Part shown: positions 1 to 37,974 of the stretch, piece by piece
Layout: every line of letters starts with the position of its first letter
Numbering within the stretch: position 1 is the stretch's first letter
Assembly (NCBI RefSeq): GCF_003945595.2
Contig: NW_024104505.1
Location: forward strand, 186,001 to 250,000
Direction of reading: 5' to 3'
Length of the DNA: 64,000 bases
DNA from: Pipra filicauda
Lineage: Eukaryota; Chordata; Aves; Passeriformes; Pipridae
Translations under genes and position numbers: made by a program
The notes under the pieces: generated by a model
Databases searched by the model: none
Told to the model about the DNA's origin: nothing
What the model saw: the letters and a program-made list of their open reading frames with translations, nothing else

Positions 1-129
1 CTGTTAAGTATTTACTTGCAAAAGAAAACAAAGGGTACTTTGCACTTGCCATGAGATGTGAGAAACTCTTCTAAAAATAAAATGAATGCAGTTTATGATT
101 TTGGTTTATAGTGATTCCTGTCTTTTCAG

Positions 130-19499
<19,370 letters not shown>

Positions 19500-20770
19500 G
19501 CCTACTGCCGTTAACTGTGAATTTACTAATTTTGAAAGGGGTATTGGTTTCAAGGCCTATTTAAATATCCATGCATCTAGCTCAGTGCGCTCTGTTCTAC
19601 ATTAAATGTTGTGGTTCTGTTTTGTCAGTTTGTCCACTTTTGTATTTAAGTATTTTACTTTCAGTACAGAGAGAAAAAAAAACCTTTTTCCTTGAATGTG
19701 ACACTGCCTCTCACATCATTTTCTGTGGGCATCTGTGATCTTTGTTGGACTTGAGTTTGCAGAGTTTGTCGCCAAAATTTCCAACTGGAATTTTTTAGTG
19801 GTTTCTTTTTTCCTGTTGAAACATCTTTGCAGAAGAGGGTTGCTAATCAGTTGTCTTTAAGCACATGAACTCTTCTTTCACTATGGCATTTATTTTATTG
19901 TGCCAGGAAAGAGACAAACTAGTGATCTGTCATCAGCCAGTGTTACTTCCCAAGCTGCCTTTCGCAATTGGAAAGTTGTTTGCAATTCTAGAAAGCCTGC
20001 CTCTTTGCAATTCACCAACTTATTCAGGTTGGGAGAGTTCTTGCAGGCTGTTTGCCATATCAACGGGATTGGATTTTGTGATTTTCATTGCATACATTAT
20101 AGAGTATGTAACCACAGATTGCCAGGTGTTCACGTTTCATCCATTCATGATCCTGATCCAGCCGCATGCATATAAACATTTATGGCACAACTGGTAGTCT
20201 GCCAAACAGATCGTTTTCAGTTCTCCCTTTTGCGAAAAGAGTTGGGTGCAGATCCCAAACATTAATTACACATTACCTAAGCACCACCTGTAATTGCATG
20301 TCTCACATGTTACCTTTTAATAACAGATCACATCCACAAGTCTTCACTATAACAAATTATATTGTCAAGTAATGTGTCAATACCTCTATAAACTTCTAAT
20401 TCCCAGAAAAAAAATAAAAAACAAAAAATGAACAGTTTGCTTCTTAGGAATTCTGGGTACATTCTGTCATCTTGTTTCCAGGCCTTATTTCTCTGCCATA
20501 TAGACAGGCTTCACTATTAACAGAGTTCCTTGAGTGTATCCTGCTATTCAGGTTGATGTACTGTATTGGGATTTGTTGTATATTGTACGATACACACCTT
20601 TTGATCTCATATGTAAATTTGCATTAATTGCTGACTAACAGCAGATATTCTATTTAATGGCTTCTTCTGGCTGTGGGATCATAGATGTTTAACTGCATGG
20701 ATGTATCTCTGCAGAATCAGAACTAGCAATTGTGTGATTTTTACACCAATAAAACAGCACAATATTTTAA
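19500..20770 (+). other. REPS1: REPS1 3' untranslated region
   Basis: Follows the TAA directly and continues without an intron to the poly(A) signal at 20748. A 110-codon open frame inside it (19865-20197) has no coding character. A longer 3'UTR ending at a second AATAAA near 22826 is possible but unproven. Confidence 0.8.
20748..20753 (+). terminator. REPS1: REPS1 poly(A) signal AATAAA
   Basis: Canonical AATAAA in caccaataaaacagcac, followed by a T/G-rich stretch (attttgttgattcatcttt). It lies 1.25 kb after the stop codon, which is consistent with one terminal 3'UTR. Confidence 0.75.
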
Positions 20771-23700
20771 TTTTGTTGATTCATCTTTACCTGGGAATTG
20801 AAACTCATTCAAATAAGGGGGAGGGTTTTATTACAGGCCTTCAGGGGATTTTTTTGTAATTTTGTGTCATGTACAAGAAGTGGTGGTTGATCATAATCCC
20901 TTGACCATTTTCTTCCCTGTCAGAAGTGATCAAATTATCTTGGTAATCTGTGGCTATACACCTTTTGTATCCTCCTATAAGCAAATTTAATACAAATGTA
21001 ATTTTAAAAAAGTAAATACTAATACTGACTTGGGTCAAAGAAATTTATAGTTCTTTAATCTTCATTTCTGGTTTGATTTCCTTGAGAGTACCTTTTAAAA
21101 TTAAAGATAAATGATCTCCTGTTGGCGGTCCTTAACCTCACTGTCTCACTTCTGTGCTTAAATGAAATTCTCTTAACATCTACTTCCCTTCCAAAAGGAT
21201 TGTTCAAGTCAGATTTTTCTACTGGTTACGGCTGTTACACTGAAAAACAAATATTTCTCTTTTTCTCTTCCACAGAAAAGTGGATACACACACTCTTCTG
21301 TGTATTCATCGTACACAGACTGGATAATTGTGAATTTTTACCACTATAACTACTCCAACATTTTTTCAAATGTCATGGAAGTGTTGCAGATGGCTTAGGT
21401 ATATAATTCAAAGCAAAATTCCCTGGAATGAAAGAATGTCATGGTTGCATGAAAGTTGGTACTTTCTATTTGCACATAAAGGCATTAAGAAATTATAGCT
21501 AAATGGATACGAGGGTGACATATCAAGTACATATAAAGCTGACTTCAAAAAACTATATAAATAGGGAAATACAAAAAAAACCCAAGAAAACAAGTGAAAA
21601 ACCCCCTAAAACTAAACTAAAAAACTTTAAAGTTGATGGACCGATCACTTCTATTTCAACTGACAAGGAGCAGGAACAGAGTGGGAAAAAGTTTTCCCCT
21701 TTTTTAAGAAGTGGGAAAACTGAGTCACTGCAGTTAAAGAATGTTGATCTTTTGAACCAACTATGTCTTGTCCATAGTTTATTTTAAAGTTTAAAATACA
21801 TTTTTAAAATAGCACTATTTTCATATTAATATTTAAGTATTAAGCGTATGTTAATAGCAACAGGATTCTTAAATCAGAATTTAACATTTTAAACTTAAAT
21901 GTAAAAAGCCTTTTACATTCAAATGTTACATGTACATATGAATTTCTCTAACATCCATATCTTTCTAGTAGAATGACAGATTAGTGTCTCAAGTGAAGAA
22001 TTTAGGCAATCTGAGCATTTTTGTGTCTTGCCAACAAGTCTATTTTTAAGAATTTTGGTTGATTACTTTTAATACATCATTCTGTACATTTTAAACTAGT
22101 TTTTCATGATCAGAAGAGCTTCTAACTGAAAAACAACTTATGTCTTAAGAACATCACTGCCAATGATGTTCAGAAGTTACCTCACTTAGTAATGTAACCC
22201 AGTTTTAATCCCTTATAAAATTATCTTCCTGTCTTCTCTATTTGTTTGACCTTGATCCAGCTACTTGATGCATTCTTTTTTATGAACTTAGATTGTAAGC
22301 TCTTTGGGGCAAGGAATTATGTACAGCACAAGAGAGGTGCTCTCTCTCTTGCAACTATAAATGTAGACTACTAAATAGTGTGGAGTGTGATTCATGTACC
22401 CAGCTGGGATGGATGGATGGACAGCAGCATGCATTTCTGAAACATCTGCAAAATGTTTTTCTTTGGACTTTGTGATTGGAGGAGTGTCTCTTTTCTCATT
22501 CGATTTGCGTTTCCTTTGTTTCTCTTAATAATGTGCCTCTTTGTTCCATCTGCTTTGGAGTTGCTTTTTTCTCCATTCGTTGCCTCTCTTTGGACTGCAG
22601 AGAATATTTCCAAAATGCAAGGGTAAAAAGCTGAAAAGCCACTTTGTTTTGAGCAGTATTTTAAGTCTATCCAATGTAAGCTAGTATCTTTGGGGTTTTT
22701 TGTACTTCACATGCACCTCATTTTACTTGCAATTGTATAGTGTATGAACTAGAAGAACTCATATTACTGAATATGTCTTATGTGGGATAAACAGAGTTGA
22801 GGTTATAAAAACTTAAAACTAAAGAAAATAAATTTGCAGCTTTGTTTCTTGTGTGATGTCTCTGTCCCTTATGGATGGGGTGTGCTGTGTTTCCACTCTG
22901 TGTTTAGGGCGGAGTTGTGAATTACTCTTCTGGTTTCAGCTATGTAAACAGTTTGTCTCCCAGCGTCACTTGATGGGTGACCTAGACTTAATCACTTTTT
23001 CCTAAACGGTAAAAAATAATAAATCACTGTCTCCTGATTCCTGACTCATTCTAGTCTTAGTTTCTAGTAGAATGTAGTTTCATGAAATCATAATGTGATG
23101 CAAAATCATGTTACTTCCAAGTGAGTAATAACAATGCCATTCTTACTCTGTGTCGAAGATCGAAAAATGACTTGTGTATTTTAAACATATTTGCATGCTT
23201 ATGTTACTTAAATACTTTACAAATCAGGCTGTGTGCAGTTGAGTTCATTTATACCTCCCAGAGTTCCGTTTTTAGAGACATAAAATTTAATTTCATAAGC
23301 AGAAGTGCTTGCCTTACCAAGGATATCGATGTATAATCATTTATAATGCAGCTCTCTAGAAGAAAACACATGAAAACCAAGGACTTTATTACCTAGTAAC
23401 AAAAAAAAAGATAATCTTATGTTCTCTTAATAGTCTTTGAAAACAATGAAGTAGGGGTTATATAGGAAAAATGGTGATAACGTCTATATACTAGTAACCA
23501 AATGAGACTATACAGGATCGTCCAAATAATTAGTGCACAAGCAAAATATAAACTTCACAGGAGTATTTGAATTAGTTGCTTGTGTTTTGGGGTTGAATGT
23601 AATTTCCTTTCAGTAATATTACTTTAAATTGGCAAAATGGCCTTAAAGGTACAGTTTCTGCTTTAAAGGTAGATTGTAAATTATTTTTACCTAAAGTGTA

Positions 23701-26700
23701 TACTTATTGTACCTGGTTGTACATTATTAGTGTGTTCCAAAGAGATTTTACAGTACTTTTTTCCAGCTTACTGGTATATAGGTATTAAATATCTTGCATT
23801 TAACTTATTGTCCAAAACAGCCTTCGTTTAGTTATGATAATAAAAAATTCAGAATTGTGACTCTATGACATACAAAGTTTGTGATCCTACAGCTTAGATC
23901 CAAAGTTTTAAGAAGGCTGTCAGTACTATTTATCACACTTTAACAGCATACTGGAGCACAGAAAGCTAGATGAATTCTCTTTCATCTCTGGTAGAATATG
24001 TTTTTGACACTTTTCACTCTTAAAGAGATAAAGAATGCATCTAATCTGAACGCAGCTGAAATTAGTCATTTGAGGCCTAGGAAATTAACAAAGCATCGTA
24101 AACAGTAACAGCAATTTCAACTGACATTCAGTGGTACACTGATGAAAAGCCAAATTTTGGCAATACTGTTGAACCATCTGTGACTGGAGTAGTTGTTTCC
24201 CAGTCTACAGAGGAGCTGACAGAGGTCGGAGGTACTCCACAATGGATGTGAACTCTTGGTACATCCCATCCCATAAAGCAGCAGTGGTGGCTTTTGCTTT
24301 CTGTCATCTAACTTCAGCAGTCTGACTGTATTTCTGTCTTCGGCTCAAGAAACACTGCATTTGAACTGACAGAATGGCCTGTGGAGTGGAACATGTTAAT
24401 TGTAAGAAACTGCACTTTGAATCAGGAATGTCTTCTGCAAGGACCCTGTGGTCTTAGTATTCATTCAAAAGGCAAGTAAGAATGATTAGCATCTGAAAGA
24501 ACAGTTGCATATTGAGCAGATAAATTGATTACTTATTGAAAATCAATTATTTTCATGATATTTAGTTGGGGGAGCAGGGAGTGGAGCAAGCATTACAACA
24601 GTTGCTGTGAAGACTTGCCTAAGGGCTTCTGAAGGTCTAACATACATGACTGGCTATGTCAGACATAGCAAAAAAGGTAGGTACAGGAGGTAGCTTCAGC
24701 AATATATATGATTTGTCTGCAGAAGGCAAAGGAAAGATTTTGGGAACCCGTATGCTATCTTAGAAGTGGGTTTAATTAAACTGCTGTGAAATTCAGTAAG
24801 TGCTGTTGTGCCTTAATTTGCTTATATTGAACTAATGCAAGGCTTGAGTTTAGTCTAAGTATGGAAATACAGTGTGTAGTTCAAGAAAAAGATGAAAGGA
24901 GTTTATAGGAAGCTGTCATTCAATGCATACTGTCAGAAAATGGAGAAGTGACATGCCACAAACTTGAGCTTGTTTTTTCTGTTATGTATCCTGCCTATGG
25001 AAGAAGAGTGCGATCGTAGAAGAGTCAAGAGGTCCCTTTGCTGTAGAAGGGTACATAAAAGGAACATATTCCCTAGTTTGCTCTGCACGTTGTCTTTGGG
25101 GATAAAGTACTATTGAAGCAAGAAAATTCCTGCGGAGAAGCGGAATTCATTCATGTAATTTTTTCAAAATTAGAAGGCTAGTAGTTTTAATGGATTCTAT
25201 GGTCTCACCAAGTTGCTTCTATAGGTGGATTCACTAACCAAGAAACACGCTAAAGTTGATAATGTCTTAAAATACATTCACAAAACTGGTACTTTTGACA
25301 TGAAAAGTTCTACCCTTTTTTCCTGTAGCCTTTTTGCAACATTGCAGTTGAAGTTTTCTGAACTTTCGAAGTTTTAAAACTTCCTTTTTGCAAGTATCTG
25401 TTCACATAGAACAGTAGAAAAATTTTTTTTTTTCACTTGTGAAGAATTTTACCTATTAAGTGGAGTTGCATTTCAGCTGTCAGGTCAAGACTGTCCTGAT
25501 CTGAAATAAATTGAAGTGAGTACTGTCTAAAACAGAAAGTAGATGTGATGTTGATTCCAAGCTAGGATTTTAGATTTAAAATTTTTATGAAGATGGCATT
25601 AGGATGTGTATTATTTTACCTATTACTTTGTATTTCTCTCCTCACACTTTAAACCAACAGTAAGGATAAGAGGAGAGCGTTGGCAAATAGAGTGAATGCT
25701 GGATCCAAAGGAAGCTTGCAACTGCGTGTAGTGGTGTCAGTAAGATGTAGTGGTGTTGTCCAGCTCATGTTGGGCAAATACTATGTGTTTATTTTTAAGT
25801 CTGAATACCTATTTAGCTGGTCTGTTTAAACTAAGGAAGAATAGGGTTGAAATTTGCAATTTTTATGCTTCATCCATGTGTTTGGATGATGAAGCTGGTA
25901 ACTTCAAAATGAACTTACTGGATGAGGCTTTGGGTAAATTATGTGTATTTCTGTGTACTTTTCACTTGGGCATATAAATTTCCCAGTAGATGGGAAATTG
26001 TGCATGTATGTAGCCTTCTTTCCAAACAAGTCTGTATTTTAAGTGCATTCCTGAAACCTGAAAGTACAGCCTGGTGCAAACTCATAGTAGTTGTCATGAA
26101 GTTGCATAAATAGTCTTGATACAAAATTCATTCTTGTTTCATGTGGATTTACAATTTACTTGTAGTTGTCTTGGAAATTTCAGTCCCAACATGGGATCCT
26201 GTGGAAGCAAACCTTCATTCATACTAACTCTTCTATCAAACAAGCTGTGAGAAATTCCTGTTTGTGTCCAGCATGATAAATGTGGATTTGTCGATCTCAA
26301 CTTTACCCTGCAAACTACTGAGCCTGCAGAATAAAGCATGTTGCTGAAGAAGTTTGTCTGTGTTTGAAGGGGTAGACTGAACTTAGTAATTTGTTTATGG
26401 TCTGGGCTGACTTTGCTCTTGACATGTTTCTGTTAAAATATCTAAAATCTGCCTAGGTTTCAAATGAGAACAAAGGAAACTGTTATCCTGTAAAATATAA
26501 GCCAAGTTAGTTGGGCTTTTAAAACTTTTTAAAACTAATTTTACTACTAAATTAATTTCCAGCCTATTCTTTCTAAACTACTATTTAGTATGTTTGTAGT
26601 ATTAAGGCTTATTACTCCTTTTCATTCTTGAGTTAAGAGGTAACCCAGTGCAAGGTTTTGTTGTTAAGATCCTCAGGATCTCTGAATTCAAGACCTTATA

Positions 26701-29700
26701 AATGTACAGCTTTTATCTCAGACCTTGTTGGCTTTGGTAGCCTATTCAGCCCCGTACTACTGCTCTGAAAGTACTAAGATACTTATAACTTTTAGCCTAT
26801 TGAAAGTAAGAAAAGGGCATTTTCTCAGTTCGGGTGCATATTCTTTCCTGTAAAAACAAAAAGTTGAAGTAGGTCTGCCATGGTTACATATTGAACCAGC
26901 TGAATTGCCACCTTAAAACTAAAAGAAATACTTACTTTTTTCTTGTAGTTTCTGTGAGGTTTATTTTACAGTAAATTAGATTGAAAATCCTGACAGAAGT
27001 GAAACAATATTTATTTGTTGCAGTCGTAGCCTGAATGGTTTTAACCTGGAAGGCTGGATTTTTATTCTAACGCACATCCATTCTCTTTCACACATGCATT
27101 GCAATTTTTAGGGTTCCATATAAATGTTTCTTTTATTGGCACATGCTTAACTGTTAGACTGTGTTTGTTCAAGTATTTTGTAATTTTCAGTTTTTTGAGC
27201 ATTTTGGCCTTTGGCTTGATGCTGCAATATATCACATTGATCAGTGTGGCCAGATTATTTGCAAACTACTCTTATTCGCTCTGGTCACAGCCTTCCAGTT
27301 TGTGAAGAAACCTTAGTTTGTTCTTGGTTATTTCATGTTCTGTTTTTTGTTGTTTCAATACAATTAAAGAGCTGTAAATTGGTGGTCTCATACTAATCTT
27401 GCTATTTCTAAATAGGAGGGGGGAAATTGTGGTCTATTACAATGGTTAACTTTTAAAGATTTAAAATTTTGATCTAGAGTCAACCCTTAAAAATATATAG
27501 ATTTTTTTTTTTTCTTTTGCTTAAGATAGAGGGATTTACAGCTCTTGAGGAAGGGTGCCACAAGTCTCTTTGTAAAGCTTTATTTCAGCAAAGTTCAGTG
27601 CTAATATGGAAATCTGCCCTGCCTGGCCTAATTGCAGAATCGGTCCTTCCTGAGAGGTACACCCCTTAATTCATGTGACATACTTCCCTAGTGTTTCCCT
27701 GTTGGCTTCTGTCACCAGAAGACTCCCTGGGTAGCCTCTGTAAGACTGGAAGTGTGCTCCAGTGTGGCCAGCACAGTTCAGAGTAAGGGGCAGAGAGCCC
27801 TGACTACCACGCCATCCCTCTAACCTTTGCATCTCTCATCTCCCTCCCCCATCACATCTAGTTTAAAGCTCTGCCAATAAGCCCCACTAGTTCCTGAGCA
27901 AAGATTCTCCTCCCTCACTGAGAAAGGTCAGTCCTATCTGATGCCAGCATGCTGCGTAGGCCATTCCATTGCAAAAAAATCCAAATTTTGGCTTTGATTC
28001 CAGCCATGAAGCCATGTATTAAGAGATGCTTTCCTAAATCCATGACTGTAAATTTAAATTAGATCTGCTGCAGCAGATTCATGAGCTTCCAAGAACAGTT
28101 TTTTCAGGACAATTAAAAGACACTGCTTTGCCTTGGAAACTGAGTCTCCTGATGGTTTTCCTGATATTAAAGACAGAATATAGAGTGCATCTGCTGCCAG
28201 TGCTTCTTTGGAGAAGACAACATCAGAAGGCAAAGATGTGCCAGGTACTTAATTAGGATGAAGAGAGAAGTTGAGCTCCTCAATCAAGGTGTTTTTGCAC
28301 CAAAAACCAAATCGCATTGAGCCCAGATACTTGCATTTCTGTTGCTGTTTCTTATGTGCAGTATACTCTGTTATCCTTACCAATCACTGCATTCCAAGAC
28401 TTACTTTATATTTTGTGTTGAATTTATCTTTAAACATCCAGAGCATTAACTTTTAAGATGAGTGATACAATCAGTTTCTCTGGTGCTGTATTAAAAAAGG
28501 CATATCTTTTGTTTCTTCCAAAGCAAAGTTGAAAGGGTGATGTTTGGAGCAGTATTTTTTTCCTGCAAGCTTTTAACCGTTTTAAAGAAATTAAAAGATG
28601 CGGTATAGGAGTAAGTAGCATGTTCTCAAGAGCAAAGAAGCAAACATGCAACTAATTAAAATATGCCAGCTGATCTGCAGCCTGTTTGCATTCACTGTAA
28701 CAATTGGTGGTCTCTCATAAGTCCTGAGAGCCAGCTGAGGCTTGAACTGTGTTTAGATTGTTCTGCTTTCTTGATACAGGTCTAATAAAAATATCTTCTC
28801 TCATTTCCAGTGCAGTTGTTACATGGGGCCTGCTCTGATGTCTTTCCACTATCAGATGTTTTATGCTGCATGCTGGTTGGTAATTCTGGGCAGTCAGTCG
28901 AGGATTTGTGTGCTTATTCCTGTTAACTATTCTGGGGTTTATAGTGAGAGAAGAGGGGCAGTGCAAAAATCCATGTTTTGTGATTACTGTAGTGAGATGC
29001 TGAAGGCATAGATTGCTAACAGTGAATGTAATTGTACCTTAAAAGGAATGAATTTCCAGTATTGCTGGCTAAAACACATTCTGTGTTAGCAGTCCCCAAC
29101 AGTGCGTGAACTCAGAACTAAGTGTTTGCACTTGGACAGAACTGATTCATGTTTGTGACAGGTGGCATGAAGTGCCAGATTCAATCACATGGGGAGTGAT
29201 GAAATGCAGGTGTATTCAGAAGAAACAACTCTGACATGTTGTAAGCCTGCTTGCATCTTCCTGTGCTGTGGTATAGCCTTGGCCAAATTCAGCTGCCATC
29301 AGCAATTTCAAGAAATGAGCTCTGTGCCCAGCTTCCCTATGATAGATAATTTCCTTTATAGGAAAAAAGTACTCTCAGAGCACCTGTGACACCTGCAGTA
29401 GTTGCTATCTACAGAAATTATCCACATGAAAACAGGAGGTTTGGTTTCTTGTAAGAAGCTTGAGATTCTATGTGCACAAAGCATTCCTGCATCTGCTCCT
29501 GTCCCCGGGCAAGAGTTGTGTTTTGTTGCCTTTTATGGGAAATGTGACATTTCCTTAAATTTTTTTTTATGTGTAAGATTAGAGCATAATTCATGCAAAA
29601 ATCGTGAACCTGTGTTTGAGGAAATAAAAGACATACTCAATTCTCTATCTGCTTTGGGATAGAGAGGAGTGTGGCAGCATTTTTAAATTTCTACAATGAA

Positions 29701-32429
29701 GAGAACTAAAAATAAAAATACATAGTGTTTCAAGAGTTGAAGCATATGAAAAATGCTAAGTATCCTACACTGATGCTGCAGAATTCCTGTATACATTCAG
29801 TTAATGTAAGGTGTAATACTTTGAATTGCAAGGTAACAGTGGTGAACTGGGATCAGTGGGGATTCTGAATAGGCATTAACAATCAATAGCCAATATAAAA
29901 TACAATGTTGTAGCTCTGAAGTCTCAATATGTTGGGTGTAATTTAACATGCCACTGAACTCCATAGTAAATACTTCCAATTTCTTATTGATTGAACTAAA
30001 TTTACAGGTCATGATGCAGACTTAAGGAGGCTTTTATTTGGTAACTTAATATCAAGACATAACTCAGCATGAGTATGTTAGTGTTTGTGTGCATCTACTA
30101 CTTTAAAACACAGAGGGGAAAAAATACCAGTCCTTTCCTATTTATGTTGAAACTTATTTTAAGAGTTCAGTATATTTTCTAAATAAAAGACATCTGCCTT
30201 AATAATTTCTCTTGCTGTTTTTGAAAAATGAGGCAGTTAATTTAATACCACTGACTCTCACCTCCTCCAAATCCTCTTCTCCTAGGTACTTTTCTATTAG
30301 TTTTTCTTCCTGATTTTTATTTTCTCTTTTAGTTCATTGAGGTTCCACAGATGTCTCTTGGAACGAGGTAACATAGACCAGTGATGCAGCAAAGAGCATC
30401 TTCTTTCAAACACCATACCCATGTGAGTTTAAACCAAAACACTGACCTAAACTCACACTGATAAATATATTAAACATTTAACGTTAATACACTTTTATCT
30501 CCATAACCGGTTCTTCAGGAAACAAGATAACAGAAAAGGCACTTATTTTCTGCAGCTTCTTACACACTTTTGTAATTACAAGACTGTCCATGAATATATT
30601 ACAGTAGATTTTTTTTCTTTTCCTGCAGGAGCCTAGGAATGAGATTAGTTCATTACCAGATAAGAGTTCAGTCTCAAAGATCTTGGTGCAGAATTTTCTT
30701 GTATGAATCCAAAAGTTAGCAAGCTTACACCATTAATGGATTGCATAAAAGCCACAAATTTGTATCCAGGAGGAGGTAAGAGAATAATAATTTCTTAATT
30801 ATTTGCAATTAATGCATTCTTTGTTTTGTGATTGCCTGTGGCCTTAAGGTGATCAAAGAAAAAGGGGTTAATTCTTGTATAATCTAAACAGCTGCTTGAG
30901 AAAGCTATTTGGTTTTGTCTGTATTTCAGATTATACTTATGTGCTCTGTACTTGCATAAACTGTTACAGAAACAAGAGATCAAGACATCCAACATGTTTA
31001 TAAGTGATTTGAAATGTGTTTGAAGTTATAAGGCCAAGCAGAGTTAGATGACAGAGCCCAAAAATGGAAAAGAATTGCCTCTATTGTAGAATACTTAAAC
31101 TCAGAGGTTAAAAGTGTGGTTTGGGACCTCTGTGTGTTACAATGCTGCAATACACTGCACTCACTGGCACTAAGCTGCTAGTGAGCACATAGCTCTGCTC
31201 CTGCATCCAAGTGAGCTCCAAGTACGTCATTTTGTTTGTATAAATGCAGCTCTGCCAGTGACTTTCGCCACCATCACAGGCCTTACACTTTTGCACACTT
31301 TTAGTGATGCATGAGGCTAAAAAATGCTGCTTTTTTGCTTGATGTTCAGAAGTCTGCCCAGAAACAAAGCCATAGTGCTGACAATGAGAAGATACTGTAC
31401 AGAAAAGGATAGTTGCTCAATTATTAGTTAAAGACAGGGGTAAAAACCCCCCAAAACAACAAACATCAGTCTTTGCTCTACTTTGTGAGAAGCCTGCTGT
31501 ATTCTAGTTCTCTTAAGCTGACTTTGGATTTCACATCACAGGTACGTACCCAGCTGCAGGTGAGGACTCCGAGGTACTTTTACCAGCAAAACTCCTAAAG
31601 AATCTCAAGAGTGATAAATTGTGTAAAGAACGAGAACATCCTTAGGGGACAACAAGTGGGATCCCTGCTGGTTCGTTAATCACTGAGATTTGCCTGATAG
31701 GTAAGGCAGGGAATAGCAATGTTTAAGGATGAATCTGTAGCCAGAGAACCCTGTGGTTTTTAAATGATCCTTCTGTCCCCAGCTGCATGATATGCAGGCT
31801 TGGCACTACACGTGATTCAGATCAGAGCCAGAGATAACAGAATCCAAAACTACATCTTGTGGCTGAAGAAGCATCTTCTCCAAAGATGCTGAACAAAAGG
31901 CATTTTTTGTTCCCTGACCACATGTCCACATCGGGCTGATGAAAGCTCTGTGCTAAAGTAGAAGGATAAAGATTTCATTCCTTGTTTAGTAAGCATATAC
32001 AATATAGAATCTGAATGTATTACCTAAAAACTGAATATAAAGTAAATCTAGAACCAAAGGCATAGTTTGATGGACCAGGATAGAAATTTTGGATCTAAAA
32101 CCAGCCTGATTTTACACTAATAAAGAATTTTTTTCTCTGACTGTGAGCAGAAAGATGATACCAATTAATACCAGACTATTTACAACATAGAAATAACTAC
32201 AATATTGCATATACTGGATTTATTGAACAATAACTGTTTACCCAATTTTGGAATTTCACAGTACTTAAATTATGTGGACTGCTAGCATGCATGCTAGTTC
32301 TTAATTTAGTGACATCTTACAATTATTCACAGTAATGGAAAAAAGTAAACTCTGCAAACATTTGGACAATGCCAGAACTCATCTTCTTAACACAGCTGAA
32401 CCGACAGTAGCTTCTCTAAATGAAACATC
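20771..32429. other. Intergenic REPS1-CCDC28A; no gene recognised
   Basis: About 11.7 kb of AT-rich DNA between two genes that end tail to tail. I saw no transposon I could name and no convincing coding exon on either strand. A short (GGAT)n lies near 22407, a GC-richer 300-bp patch at 27600-27960 has no clear identity, a protein-like frame occurs at 24108-24251, and exon-like segments occur near 30335 and 30629. In mammals ECT2L occupies this position. Confidence 0.6.
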
Positions 32430-32895
32430 ATATATTTAAAAATTTTCACTTTATTAACAATAAATTAATCTGTGGCATCACTGATCAACAAAACACTAAA
32501 GATACAGTGTGCAGATTGTCTATGTAATGATCAGTAAGGCAACATTACCACTACCTTCTTAAAAACTAGAGAAATGTCAGTGAACTTGTATACATTTATC
32601 ATTTTCAACCATGTGAACACTAAGAAGAAATGTACTTCCCCGTTTCCCCAATTTTTCTGTTAAGTAAGGCAATAATAAAAAGCACAGCATGACAATAATT
32701 TACAACTCTAGGTACTGAGCCCTGACATAATGTGGTGCTCAGAGGAATGTGCAATAAACACCTGAATTTGCACTTCGATTCTTCATTGTGTAAAAGAAAA
32801 CAAACCGACACAAAGTCACAACTGTTCCTGATTCCATTGTCAGGAAAAACGAATGAAAAGCTTCTGTGAGAACCCAAATTGACAAAGCTGTTCTC
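32430..32895 (-). other. CCDC28A: CCDC28A 3' untranslated region
   Basis: Runs from the stop codon at 32896-32898 down to just past the AATAAA on the minus strand at 32450-32455, giving a compact 3'UTR of about 450 bases. A further TTTATT at about 32217-32222 could serve as a distal site. Confidence 0.6.
32450..32455 (-). terminator. CCDC28A: CCDC28A poly(A) signal AATAAA (minus strand)
   Basis: Plus strand reads cactttattaac, so the minus strand carries gttaataaagtg. It is the first canonical hexamer downstream of the CCDC28A stop. Confidence 0.6.
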
Positions 32896-37743
<4,848 letters not shown>

Positions 37744-37974
37744 CTAATATCTTGTCCTTCACAGGGAAGAGAAGAAAGTAAGAAACATCCATTAAAACTG
37801 GCATTTACAATAAAAGCAAGGGGGAGAGCAGCTCATGGAAATACAGCCCTCAAAGATAAGCAGTCACTTGTTCCTGAGAACACGAGAATCCAGTTTTCAG
37901 AAGCTGCCCAGGCCTGCAGTAATTAAAATCTTCTGCACCAGCTCCAGCTGACAGGTACCTCCACATGATCTCAA

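Noticed and set aside
19865..20197. 110-codon frame after the REPS1 stop
   Set aside because: It lies wholly in the 3'UTR, downstream of a conserved stop, and two frames are open at once.
27600..27960. GC-richer patch that loosely recalls an antisense avian repeat
   Set aside because: I could not match it securely to any CR1 or LTR segment from memory, so it is not called.
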